Below are positions 19,702 to 29,668 of a DNA stretch of 64,000 nt, one piece after another; the stretch's first letter is position 1; each line of letters starts with the position of its first letter. Source of the stretch: Sphaerochaetaceae bacterium (GTDB lineage Bacteria; Spirochaetota; Spirochaetia; Sphaerochaetales; Sphaerochaetaceae); the NCBI GenBank assembly GCA_024699225.1, contig JAILPZ010000062.1, positions 60,358 to 124,357 of the forward strand, written 5' to 3'. The notes below the pieces were generated by a model. That model searched no databases, had not been told where the DNA came from, and saw only the letters and a program-made list of their open reading frames with translations. The translations under genes and the position numbers were made by a program.

Positions 19702-20887
19702 TTGCCATTACCTCCATGATTTCTTTTTTAAAAGCCTTTCTGCATCCAAATAGAATAAGAATATAAGTCATAAGAAGAACACCTGCACAGATAAAGATAA
19801 TTTCCTTAGCTCCTATACTTGCAGCAAAAGGAATTGCAGTAAGAATGCTCTGCCTTGAAGTCAGTATAAAAATAATCTTATCTACAAGAGAAAGAATCTT
19901 ATCTATATTACTTACAGCAAGAATGCCTGAAACTACGCCAAAGATCTCACCGAGAATACAGATGATAAGAGCCTGTAAAACAAATACTGAGTTTAAGGAT
20001 TTTTTTGTACATCCAAGGGCTCTGAGCATGGCTCCCTCATTAAGTTTTGTTCTAATCAGGCGCTTTGTAGTATTTCTTAAGTTTACGCAAAGAATTAAAA
20101 ACATGAAGCCCAGGAATATGTACATAACGGTTTTTTCAAGTGTTAACGCAGAATAAAGGGCTCTGTTATACTCCTGCCAGGTGACAACCTGCGCATTCTC
20201 ATCCAGTTCTAAAACTGAACGTGCAAAGGATGCTGTATTCAAATTTGTGTAGACGGCATAGATAATCTGTGTTTTAGGATTAATCTCTAAAAGAGCATTT
20301 ATATCCATCAGAACAGTAGATGAGCTGTAATCTGTAATATAAGAGGCATAAAGGCCGCCTATGCCGCTTTCATATGTAAAAGGGACTATTGTAGCTGTCT
20401 TACCGGGCCTTAAAAAAGTAAAATCAATTTCATCTTCTGCTGAAAGCCCAAGTGAGTTTATAAGAGCTAAAGAAAAGGCTCCCTTATCTGAAAGAGAAGA
20501 ATAATCAGTATAAAAGACAAGACTTTCAGAGAACCTCGGATCATTTACAAGATTCTCACTAATACCTCTGACTCTTGCCGTTGCGCTGTTTCCGTAATTC
20601 TTATCAACTATCAGGGCTGCAGTTTCACATGTTTCATATACTGAGGAGTTTGCGTCTATTGCCCTAAGATCGTCAATTGTAAGAGTATCTGATATTACTG
20701 TAAGGTCATAGGACTCTATGTTTCTCAAATGTCTGATTTGAGCATCCTGAAGTCCATTCATAACTGCACTTACTATCATCAGTGCAATAATACCTGCACC
20801 AATTCCCAGAATCTGCATTATGGCGGTACGTCTTCTTCCGCCTGTTTTTGAGAATGCATATCTGAAAGCAGTTTTAAATATAAACAT
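19688..20887 (-). CDS. ABC transporter permease, LolC-like
   Basis: FRYAFSKTGGRRRTAIMQILGIGAGIIALMIVSAVMNGLQ typical LolC/E N-terminus. Confidence 0.82.
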   Translation of the reverse strand: MFIFKTAFRYAFSKTGGRRRTAIMQILGIGAGIIALMIVSAVMNGLQDAQIRHLRNIESYDLTVISDTLTIDDLRAIDANSSVYETCETAALIVDKNYGNSATARVRGISENLVNDPRFSESLVFYTDYSSLSDKGAFSLALINSLGLSAEDEIDFTFLRPGKTATIVPFTYESGIGGLYASYITDYSSSTVLMDINALLEINPKTQIIYAVYTNLNTASFARSVLELDENAQVVTWQEYNRALYSALTLEKTVMYIFLGFMFLILCVNLRNTTKRLIRTKLNEGAMLRALGCTKKSLNSVFVLQALIICILGEIFGVVSGILAVSNIDKILSLVDKIIFILTSRQSILTAIPFAASIGAKEIIFICAGVLLMTYILILFGCRKAFKKEIMEVMANVPD

Positions 20888-21534
20888 TACAGGTACTCTA
20901 TTTTCAAAATTTTAATAAGATCAGGTCCGTAAGTAATTTTTGCAACAGCCCTGCCTCTGTTATAGACGGTCTTAATCAGACCATCTGTGGAATAGACTCC
21001 GCTTTCTTTTAAAAGAGAGTTCTCATACTCTTCATAAGAAGTAACTTTTTCACCGGTATAGTATTCTCTGTATTCCTTATTACCGTTAATTGTTGTTTTA
21101 CCGGTTAAAACAGAGTTCTCATCATATTCATACTGTATGACAGTATCTTCTCTCTCCTCTTTCAGAAGAAGGCCGGAAACCGAATAAGTGTATACAGAAT
21201 CAGATTCTACATATATTATATTATCATTTTCATCAGTAGTAAAATTACCCTTATAAGGCTGCTCGGATTCTTTGAATAAAACACTGTTATCAGTTTTAAC
21301 TGCAATAAGACTGAAATCTGAAGGATCTCTTAAATAATACTCTGTAGTAATATTACCCTGAGCATCAACAATGGTTGTAAAGAGAAGAAGACCGTTAAGA
21401 TAGGTATATGTGTAACTGTTACCTTCATCATCGGTTTCGTTCATAAGGTATGTACCGTCGTAGGTTTTATTACTTTCTGAAAATACAGAAAACAAAGAGA
21501 TAAAAACCAGAACAGATACAAGAATTTTTCTCAT
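20887..21534 (-). CDS. exported hypothetical protein with YD/MORN-like beta repeats
   Basis: signal peptide; recurring YEYDENSVLTGKT-like segments. Confidence 0.5.
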   Translation of the reverse strand: MRKILVSVLVFISLFSVFSESNKTYDGTYLMNETDDEGNSYTYTYLNGLLLFTTIVDAQGNITTEYYLRDPSDFSLIAVKTDNSVLFKESEQPYKGNFTTDENDNIIYVESDSVYTYSVSGLLLKEEREDTVIQYEYDENSVLTGKTTINGNKEYREYYTGEKVTSYEEYENSLLKESGVYSTDGLIKTVYNRGRAVAKITYGPDLIKILKIEYL

Positions 21535-22388
21535 TTTCCAATAAGGGCTTTAATATACTCTTCCTTATCAAAGACTTCAAAGTCTTCATAGTGCTCACCT
21601 GTACCAACAAAAGCTACAGGTATTCCAATCTGGGTAAGAGCACCGGCCTTGGACTGAGAGTCATATTTTGTAAGTATGACAGCATCAAGCTTCACAGCTT
21701 CATTAAACAGTCTGGCCTGACTTACAGCATTCTGACCTGTTGTAGCATCAAGAACCAGAATCTTTCTTACATTTTCAGGTTTTACCCTGGCTCCAATAAT
21801 CTTATTAATCTTCTGAAGCTCTTTCATGAGGTTTTCTTTATTGTGCATTCTGCCTGCAGTATCACAGAGAATCAGTTCATCTCCTTTTGCAAGTGCACTG
21901 GTTATGGCATCATATACAACAGCACCGGGGTCACTGCCTGTTTCCTGATGCACTATTCTGGTTCCTGTACGCTCAGCATGCATTTCAAGCTGTTCTATTG
22001 CAGCAGCTCTGAATGTGTCAGCAGCAGCCATTATTACGCTGTAACCCTTTTTAGAATAATATTTTGCCATCTTTCCAATTGAAGTGGTTTTACCTACTCC
22101 GTTTACACCAAGAACAAGGTATACATTAAGTTCACCCTTAATAGGAGTAAGGTCTGCAGAAGAAATCTTTTCAGATATGGTGGTCTTGACCAGTTCTGTA
22201 AGTTCGTCTTCAGTTTTTGGTTTGTTTTCTCTGACAAGGTCACTGATTTCCATTGCATTCTTAGCTCCGAAATCCCCCTCAATCAATGTATCTTCAAGAT
22301 CTTCAAAAAACGATTCGTCAAGAGTTTTATTAAGTCCGAAAAGATTTTTAAGTTTAGCTCCAAAACCAAATTTTCCCATATCTATCAC
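21531..22388 (-). CDS. ftsY: signal recognition particle receptor FtsY
   Basis: LGVNGVGKTTSIGKMA, DTFRAAAIEQL, DTAGRMHNKENLM, LTKYD. Confidence 0.95.
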   Translation of the reverse strand: MIDMGKFGFGAKLKNLFGLNKTLDESFFEDLEDTLIEGDFGAKNAMEISDLVRENKPKTEDELTELVKTTISEKISSADLTPIKGELNVYLVLGVNGVGKTTSIGKMAKYYSKKGYSVIMAAADTFRAAAIEQLEMHAERTGTRIVHQETGSDPGAVVYDAITSALAKGDELILCDTAGRMHNKENLMKELQKINKIIGARVKPENVRKILVLDATTGQNAVSQARLFNEAVKLDAVILTKYDSQSKAGALTQIGIPVAFVGTGEHYEDFEVFDKEEYIKALIGK

Positions 22389-23410
22389 CTTTTTGAGTTG
22401 TAATCTGCATAATTGTAATAATCTATCAGCCTGTAAACCATATTTCCTATGGAAACAACAATCAGGCCTGTAGATACTTTATCTGCCAAATTGTAATAAG
22501 AACTTTCAGAGGAAATAGCTGAGTTTACAACTGCCTTAAGACCAATTGAAAGGAGCATTCCTCCAAAAGAAGCATAGAAGCTGTCAGATGCCTTTTTGTA
22601 AAGCTGTGAATCATCCATCCACTGAGGTTTTAAAATAACAGATACCTCATCTTTTGCCTCATTTAAGGAAATATACTGATCTATATATCCTTCTGATTTT
22701 AAGGTCAAAAGAAGCGGTAATGTATAGCTGTCCAGTATGTACGGAGTCTCTCCGACATTTTTGCCGTTAATATAGACAGAAGATACAACGTTGCTATCTA
22801 CTGTAAGAGGACCATATACCACTTCAGGTTCAGTAACATCCTCATATTCTTCTGAGTAGGAGAAAAAGGATCCGAGGGCACTGTACTCTTCTGCAGTAAA
22901 AACATCAGTATCAGATGAGATAACGGTAGACAACTCAGTAATCTCATCAGTCAGAAGACTGTAAACTGTAATAGTTCTAAGTGAAACAGCATTTAAGTCC
23001 TTAATCTCATTGAAGATAAGGATCTCACTATCTGTCTGGGAACAGATGTATTTAAGTACATTCCGGTCTTCCGTAAAAGATGAGAAATAAGAAGTTGTAA
23101 CTATTTTAAAATCTTCTCCATCATCTTTATATGAATAGGAACTTATACTGTCTTTTGCAGCATTTATACTGCTTATATCTTCTGTCTTGTAGGAAGCGTG
23201 AAGATCATTCTCCAAAGCCAATATTTCTCTTTCTTCTCTAACCTTCTGAATAAGAGAAGACAGTTCCTCTGAGTAAGGAACTGCCGTAACTTTATTCTCC
23301 AGATAAGAGCTTATCTCCTCATTTGCAGGACACAGACATACATTTAAAGTGCCTGCAAAACATACAGAGGAAAAAAGAATGAGAAAGACAGAGAATAATA
23401 ATCGCTTCAA
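22385..23410 (-). CDS. PEGA-domain exported protein
   Basis: signal peptide; SSVYINGKNVGETPYILDSYTLPLLLTLKSEGY. Confidence 0.75.
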   Translation of the reverse strand: MKRLLFSVFLILFSSVCFAGTLNVCLCPANEEISSYLENKVTAVPYSEELSSLIQKVREEREILALENDLHASYKTEDISSINAAKDSISSYSYKDDGEDFKIVTTSYFSSFTEDRNVLKYICSQTDSEILIFNEIKDLNAVSLRTITVYSLLTDEITELSTVISSDTDVFTAEEYSALGSFFSYSEEYEDVTEPEVVYGPLTVDSNVVSSVYINGKNVGETPYILDSYTLPLLLTLKSEGYIDQYISLNEAKDEVSVILKPQWMDDSQLYKKASDSFYASFGGMLLSIGLKAVVNSAISSESSYYNLADKVSTGLIVVSIGNMVYRLIDYYNYADYNSKR

Positions 23411-24515
23411 TTATTTCTCCTGATTCCAGCGAAGGAAAGCCTCAATAAAATTATCAAGTTCTCCATCCATTACAGCCTGGATATTACCTGTCTGTTCTCC
23501 TGTTCTTACGTCCTTAACCATTGTATAAGGCTGGAAAACGTAGCTTCTTATCTGAGAACCCCATTCGTTGTTTTTCTTTTCAATTGCCTCAGCAGCATGT
23601 TCTTCTGCAAGTTTTGCACTGTAATAGTCATAAAGACGGCTGCGGAGCATCTTGAAACAGAATTCCTTGTTCATCTGCTGTGATCTTTCATTCTGACACT
23701 GTACAACTATACCTGTGGGATAGTGTGTAATTCTTACAGCTGAGTCAGTCTTGTTAACATGCTGACCACCTGCACCACCTGCACGGTAAGTATCAATACG
23801 GATATCTTCAGGCTTAATATCAATATCAATATTGTCCTCAACAACAGGAGAAGCATAAACAGCTGAGAAAGAAGTATGCCTTCTTGCATTAGAGTCAAAT
23901 GGAGAAATACGGACAAGTCTGTGAACTCCGGCCTCACCTTTAAGGTAGCCGAAAGCATAGGGACCTGAGACCTGGATTGTTACACTCTTATAACCACCCT
24001 CATCTTCAAGCATATCAAGAATTTCAGTCTTGAATTTATGCTTTTCACACCATCTGAGGTACATTCTCATCAGCATGCCTGTCCAGTCACATGCTTCTGT
24101 GCCACCGGCACCTGCATGGATTGTCAAGAATACATCTCCCTTATCGTATTTACCGTTAAGAAGTGTTTTAAGTTTCAGAGGCTTATAGTCTTTTTCCAGC
24201 TGGAGGATTCTTGCATCTACTTCAGCAGCATATTCGGGATTATTATCATCTTCCTCTTCATAAAGAGCTATAAGATCATATGTTTCTTCAATATCGGAAA
24301 GAAGCTTCTCAAAAGGAACAACAATATCTTTAATTGCATTCATCTGGGAGAATACCGCATCTGCATTATTCTTATCGTTCCAGAAGCCCGGTTCCTGTGT
24401 CTGGTTTTCAAGTTCGGAGAGTTTAGATTTCAGACCCTCAGGGTCAAAGTCCCCTCCAGATTGCATCAGATTCAGTTTTGAGCTGTTCAAGTAAAGCTCT
24501 GTTTTCAAGTGTCAT
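23411..24515 (-). CDS. prfB: peptide chain release factor 2, with programmed +1 frameshift
   Basis: GGAGG-GGA-CTT-TGA-C at codons 23/24; GGAGGQHVNKTDSAVRITHYPTGIVV in the main frame. Confidence 0.96.
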
Positions 24516-24518
24516 GGT

Positions 24519-26273
24519 TTATCTCCTTCTATAAACATCAATTCTGAACAGTGAGGAGAAAGCAATCTTTTCTCCTTCTTTAAGATTCAGTAACTTTTTG
24601 AATTTTATCTGAGTGTACTGATAAAACAGTTTCTCTCCAAGATAGGTTTCAGCGGAATGTTCAACTTCTCTTGTTGAGAATTCACAGTCGGTATCATTTA
24701 CTATGGAAACTGTCAGAGGAACAGTTTTATCAGAAATAGAAAACTGCCTTGACTGAGTTTTATCATAGATGAAAGGTGTTTTCTCAGGCATGGAAATATT
24801 TAAAATAATCTCAAGTGCAGTATTTTGTACAGCTGTCTTTCCTGAGTTTTCAACTTCATATTCAACTATGAAAGAAGCCTGCCTGAATTTAAAATGCTTT
24901 TTAACTGTAATTCTGAAACTGTCCAGATCAGCAGTTTCTGAGAAAACATAATCATAATTCTTCTTATCAGAATTCAAACACTCATAGGTTTTGTTTCCAA
25001 GATCTACTACCTTGTCAGTTGAAAGATTTCTGAGATGGTCAGTGTAAAGCCCTGCACCGTTGTGCATGACAAGGTTAATATCTGCCTGATTAACCGTAAG
25101 AAGATTAATAGTTGAGCCCTTGGGATTTAAAAGTGCAGAAAAACCTTTCTGAATAATCAGCTTTGAAGGACTTGAAGAACAATCTTCATAGAGTTCCACA
25201 GGTATGGTCTGACTTGGTGTCTGATAAAGAACATTAAAAAACTGTGCAAAATTACGGCTCACATATTTTTTAATTAAATTATTGTACCTGTATTCAGGAA
25301 TATAGGTAAAACCGGACTCACACCTTATAAAATGATAGTCAAGATTGGTTCTGGCTGTTGAATTCTTCTTGTATGACTTAACAACATCCCTAAGCGAATT
25401 AACTGTATTAAAAGTCTTGGTAAGATACGGGTCTTTGAGAATATTATGTCCCAGTGAGTTAATTCCGGATGTGTTCATGTCTCTTCCGTAAATACCGTCA
25501 GGGAAATAGAAATTAGTGTTTACAGAGTGACTTGCAAGATACTCAGAAGGAAGAATACAGCCCTTCCCGCCAGACTTTAAAATGATATTAAACACTTCAG
25601 AATTACCTGCACTGTACATAAGCTGGTTCATGTTTATCATGACTGTAGAGAATGACGGCATGGCACTCTTAGCTGTTTTTCTAATGGTATTAAGTAATTT
25701 TTCAGAAGTATCCTTTGTTCTGTAAGCCTCGGCTATTTCTTTACTGAACCGGTCACTGAACGGAAATATAACAGCCTTTTTTCCAAGTTCATTCATAATA
25801 AACGGTTTGTTGAAAAGAACTGCATTATGAGTGCTGGAAAACTGAGAAATAATAATATATTCAAGAGAACTTAATTCCATGACTGATACAAGAGAAGATT
25901 TGAAAACCTGATATGGACACCACAGTCCCTTTGGCTTGTTTCCAATCTTCTTTCTTATGTATGTTGTGGATTTTTCTATCTGATTGGCATATTCATGTGT
26001 TGGAATAAGGCTGAATATAGAATCCTTATATGTAGAGCTTAACAGCTCAAGCTGATTCTTATTGGCAAGATTATGAATGAGCATATTAATCTCAGGATGG
26101 TGTTTTTCAAACCATTCAAACTCAGTATTGCCGAGCTTAAGAACAACCTTGTATTCCGGATTATTATAAATTGTAGTGAGCAGAGGGCTGAGCTGATGCG
26201 CAAGTAAAGCCTCGAACTCTTCGTCCGGAGAACCCTGAGGTAACTGACTGTATGCTCCAAGAATTAGTTTCAT
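24519..26273 (-). CDS. glycoside hydrolase family 57 (4-alpha-glucanotransferase/alpha-amylase-like)
   Basis: N-terminal ILGAYSQLPQGSPDEEFE; KPKGLWCPYQVFKSS; DUF1925/1926-like C-terminus; ATG after GAGGGAGAT SD. Confidence 0.72.
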   Translation of the reverse strand: MKLILGAYSQLPQGSPDEEFEALLAHQLSPLLTTIYNNPEYKVVLKLGNTEFEWFEKHHPEINMLIHNLANKNQLELLSSTYKDSIFSLIPTHEYANQIEKSTTYIRKKIGNKPKGLWCPYQVFKSSLVSVMELSSLEYIIISQFSSTHNAVLFNKPFIMNELGKKAVIFPFSDRFSKEIAEAYRTKDTSEKLLNTIRKTAKSAMPSFSTVMINMNQLMYSAGNSEVFNIILKSGGKGCILPSEYLASHSVNTNFYFPDGIYGRDMNTSGINSLGHNILKDPYLTKTFNTVNSLRDVVKSYKKNSTARTNLDYHFIRCESGFTYIPEYRYNNLIKKYVSRNFAQFFNVLYQTPSQTIPVELYEDCSSSPSKLIIQKGFSALLNPKGSTINLLTVNQADINLVMHNGAGLYTDHLRNLSTDKVVDLGNKTYECLNSDKKNYDYVFSETADLDSFRITVKKHFKFRQASFIVEYEVENSGKTAVQNTALEIILNISMPEKTPFIYDKTQSRQFSISDKTVPLTVSIVNDTDCEFSTREVEHSAETYLGEKLFYQYTQIKFKKLLNLKEGEKIAFSSLFRIDVYRRR

Positions 26274-26335
26274 ATCTCCCTCTGTTAACAACAAATTACT
26301 TTCAATGTTACATGAAAATCAGTATTATTTAAACC

Positions 26336-27184
26336 ATGAAACAGGGTTTATTTGCTTCTCTTCTTTCAAATCTGCCGGTAAAAGTCTATGGTCTTGTAGG
26401 CAGAAGTGGTTCAGGAAAAAGTTTCAGAGCCCAGAGTGTAGCAAAAACTTATCACATTCCTCTCATTATTGATGATGGTCTTCTTATCCGTGGAGACAAG
26501 ATTGTTGTAGGAAAAAGTGCCAAACAGGAGCAGAGTTTCATTGGTGCTGTTAAAAGTGCCCTCTTTCAGGATCCGGCACATCAGGATGCTGTAATTCAGG
26601 CTCTGTCCAGAGAAAGATTCAGAAAAATCCTGATTATAGGAACCTCGGAAAACATGGTCAGCAAGATAGCTGCCCGCTTAAATCTTCCTGAACCCAAAAA
26701 GATAATTCATATTGAAGATATAGCTACTGAAGATGAAATTAATACTGCCATGAGAATAAGATACACCGAAGGTAAGCATGTAATTCCTGTTGCCCCTCTT
26801 CAGATAGCAAGAAGTTACCCGAGTATTGTTTATGACGGAATTAAGACAGGAATAAGAAGAATCCGCGGCAAAAAGATAGATATATCTGAAAATACTCTTG
26901 TTAAGCCTGAGTTCAGCAAACAGGAAAAGAATAATATATCCGAAGCTGCCATCAAGCAGATGGTTAAGCACTGCCTTTATGAATATGAAAACATCTTGAA
27001 GGTTGAAGACGTAAAATACACAGTTACAAATGAAGGATATAACCTTAAAGTTACGCTGAGAACACCTGTTGGAGTTGACGGAAAGAAAATACCTGAGCTT
27101 CAGGAGTATATTTCTGACTCACTTGAAAGATATGGTGGAATTCTTGTTAACAGGGTTGAGCTTATTGTGCAGATTTGGGAGTAG
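26336..27184 (+). CDS. P-loop NTPase with Asp23-like C-terminal domain
   Basis: Walker A GRSGSGKS; C-terminal PELQEYISDSLERYGGILVNRVELIVQIW resembles Asp23/Gls24. Confidence 0.65.
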   Translation: MKQGLFASLLSNLPVKVYGLVGRSGSGKSFRAQSVAKTYHIPLIIDDGLLIRGDKIVVGKSAKQEQSFIGAVKSALFQDPAHQDAVIQALSRERFRKILIIGTSENMVSKIAARLNLPEPKKIIHIEDIATEDEINTAMRIRYTEGKHVIPVAPLQIARSYPSIVYDGIKTGIRRIRGKKIDISENTLVKPEFSKQEKNNISEAAIKQMVKHCLYEYENILKVEDVKYTVTNEGYNLKVTLRTPVGVDGKKIPELQEYISDSLERYGGILVNRVELIVQIWE

Positions 27185-28325
27185 CAGAACCTTTGCTTCT
27201 TCTTGTATAAAAAGCCCTGTTTCTAGCCTTCCTGGCATTTTTAGCTGAGTTCTTTCCCTGCCTCTGAGTTTCCTTCTTGTTATTCTTTTTCAACGTATAT
27301 CCAATTTTACTCATATACATGGAAGCTGCTTTTTCAATCTCATAATTAGGAGGAGTATTTGGACTGATTAAAACTTTTATCTGCCTGAACACTTCTTTAT
27401 ACACCTCTTCTGCCTTCAGTTCAGGAGCACTTTCAGTAATAAACGGAGATGTGAGGTTGTAATACATAAGTGACAGAGGTACATCCTTGCCCTCTTCCTT
27501 AAGTTCGTTAACCTTTTCATCAAGTTCCCTAAGAGAATCATAAAGCTGATGAAACTTAACATAAACAGAAAGACATGGAAGGATATAAACGAGAAGACCG
27601 AACTTCTGGAGATTTTTAACAATCTGAGTGCTGCAGCCGCTGCTGAGAATCTTATTTACTTCCTCAGTCAAACGGGAAGAACTTATATTCTCAAGCATAA
27701 ATGCATACTTCTTTATAGCCAGCTTTAAAGGCAGACTCATGGTAAAACCCGTAATGGTTGCAAGTTTGACAGCCCTTATCATTCTGACCGGGTCTTCAAT
27801 AAAAGTTCTGTTAAGAGGAATAAGGGACCTGACCCTGCCGGCCTTTAAGTCATACAGAGCCCTGTTAAAGTCAGTAATGGTTCTGTCCTCAGGGTTATAG
27901 TAAAGGCTGTTAATGGAAAAATCCCTTCTCGAGGCATCTTCTTCAATAGTTCCGAAGTTATTATCTGAATAATCTGAGTGTTCAGCAGTACTTCTGAAAG
28001 TAGAAACTTCAAAAATCTTAGATCCGTATACTACATGAACTATGCGGAATCTGTGACCTATAAGACGGGAATTTCTGAATAATTTATGAACCTGACGGGG
28101 AGAAGCATCTGTTACTATATCAAAATCTTTTGGGCTTCGGCCAAGAAGAATATCACGTACAGCACCACCTACAATATAGGCCTCATAACCTGAGTCGTGC
28201 AGGTGTTTTACAACCTTTATGGCATCAGTATCAATCTTGCTGTAATCAAGTCTGTGTTCTTCTTCTGTATATACTTTGGAAACTGCCTTAAGATTTCCGT
28301 TCAAATTCTTATATCTTACTTTCAT
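27162..28325 (-). CDS. pcnB: poly(A) polymerase-type class II nucleotidyltransferase
   Basis: IVGGAVRDILLGRSPKDFDIVTDASPRQVHKLFRNSRLIGHRFRIVHVVYG; basic C-terminal tail. Confidence 0.85.
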   Translation of the reverse strand: MKVRYKNLNGNLKAVSKVYTEEEHRLDYSKIDTDAIKVVKHLHDSGYEAYIVGGAVRDILLGRSPKDFDIVTDASPRQVHKLFRNSRLIGHRFRIVHVVYGSKIFEVSTFRSTAEHSDYSDNNFGTIEEDASRRDFSINSLYYNPEDRTITDFNRALYDLKAGRVRSLIPLNRTFIEDPVRMIRAVKLATITGFTMSLPLKLAIKKYAFMLENISSSRLTEEVNKILSSGCSTQIVKNLQKFGLLVYILPCLSVYVKFHQLYDSLRELDEKVNELKEEGKDVPLSLMYYNLTSPFITESAPELKAEEVYKEVFRQIKVLISPNTPPNYEIEKAASMYMSKIGYTLKKNNKKETQRQGKNSAKNARKARNRAFYTRRSKGSATPKSAQ

Positions 28326-28393
28326 AAAACCTGCAAACTATATAGAATTGTTATGTCATAAAATATGTAAAAATTCAACATCATGGAGTGAAT

Positions 28394-29668
28394 ATGATTG
28401 AACCAAAAGTACTAAAAGGATTCAGAGACAGCCTTCCCTCACAGGAAATAGTCAGACAGAACCTTATATCAGAGATACAGAACATTTTCAGAAGCTTTGG
28501 TTTTGTTCCAATAGACACACCATGTATTGAATACAGTGAGGTCCTGCTCGGTAAGGGTGGCGGAGAGACAGACAAGCAGATGTTCCGTTTCCAGGACAAC
28601 GGAAACAGGGACGTATCCTTAAGATTTGATCTTACTGTCCCTCTTGCAAGATACGTATCAGCCAACTATGCACAGCTCAGATTTCCGTTCAAGAGATATC
28701 ACATAGGTAAGGTTTGGAGAGGTGAAAAACCGCAGAAAGGCCGCTATAGAGAATTCTTACAGTGTGACTTTGATATAATCGGTGCAGATAATGCACAAAG
28801 TGATTTTGAAATCCTTCTTTTAATCCACACATGCCTTAAAACCATGAATGTAGGAGAATTTAAGGTTCTTGTATCCCACAGAGGACTTTTAAACAACTAC
28901 CTTACTAAGAACAGTATCCCAACCGGAGCTGATGCAGTTCTCAGGGCAATAGACAAGCTTAACAAGATTGGTCTTGACGGCGTAGTTGAAATTCTTAAGG
29001 AAGAAGGACTTCAGGATAAGGATATAGAAGCTGTAAAGTCCTTTATTGCCCTCCCCAAGAAGAACTTTGGTGAAACACTCTCTCTTCTTTCTGACCTGCT
29101 CGGCTCTGATTCTGCAGAGATTATCAGACTTAATGAGCTTTATCAGATGATGAAGGACTGCAATATTGATTCAGACTTTGTACTTGATACTTCAATCACC
29201 CGCGGACTTGATTACTACACAGGAATAGTCTACGAGACAGTTCTTGAAAAAATGCCTCAGATAGGTTCAATTTGCTCTGGCGGACGTTATAACAACCTTA
29301 CAGGACTCTACCACAGGGACAGCCTCCCGGGGGTCGGTTCCTGCATAGGACTTGACCGTCTTCTTGCAGCCCTTGAAGAAACAGGCAGTGATATTACAAG
29401 TAACTCAAGATACGCAGATATACTGATTCTTAAAACAAACGGCCCTTCACTCTCATCAGCTGCATCAGTTTTGAGAAAAGAAGGACTTAAAGTTGACTGT
29501 TACTGCGGTGACAAGGGACCCGGTCAGCAGTATGCATATGCAGAAGCTAATTCCATACCCTATGTGGTAAGCGCCTATGAAAACGGCCTTTTTACAGTAA
29601 AGGAAATTAAAACCAGAAAGGTTCTTGAAGGCCTCAGCCTTTCAGAGCTGGTAGAAAAGTGTAGATGA
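28394..29668 (+). CDS. hisS: histidyl-tRNA synthetase
   Basis: FRFDLT-type motif 2, RGLDYYTGIVYE, ICSGGRYNNL. Confidence 0.97.
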   Translation: MIEPKVLKGFRDSLPSQEIVRQNLISEIQNIFRSFGFVPIDTPCIEYSEVLLGKGGGETDKQMFRFQDNGNRDVSLRFDLTVPLARYVSANYAQLRFPFKRYHIGKVWRGEKPQKGRYREFLQCDFDIIGADNAQSDFEILLLIHTCLKTMNVGEFKVLVSHRGLLNNYLTKNSIPTGADAVLRAIDKLNKIGLDGVVEILKEEGLQDKDIEAVKSFIALPKKNFGETLSLLSDLLGSDSAEIIRLNELYQMMKDCNIDSDFVLDTSITRGLDYYTGIVYETVLEKMPQIGSICSGGRYNNLTGLYHRDSLPGVGSCIGLDRLLAALEETGSDITSNSRYADILILKTNGPSLSSAASVLRKEGLKVDCYCGDKGPGQQYAYAEANSIPYVVSAYENGLFTVKEIKTRKVLEGLSLSELVEKCR

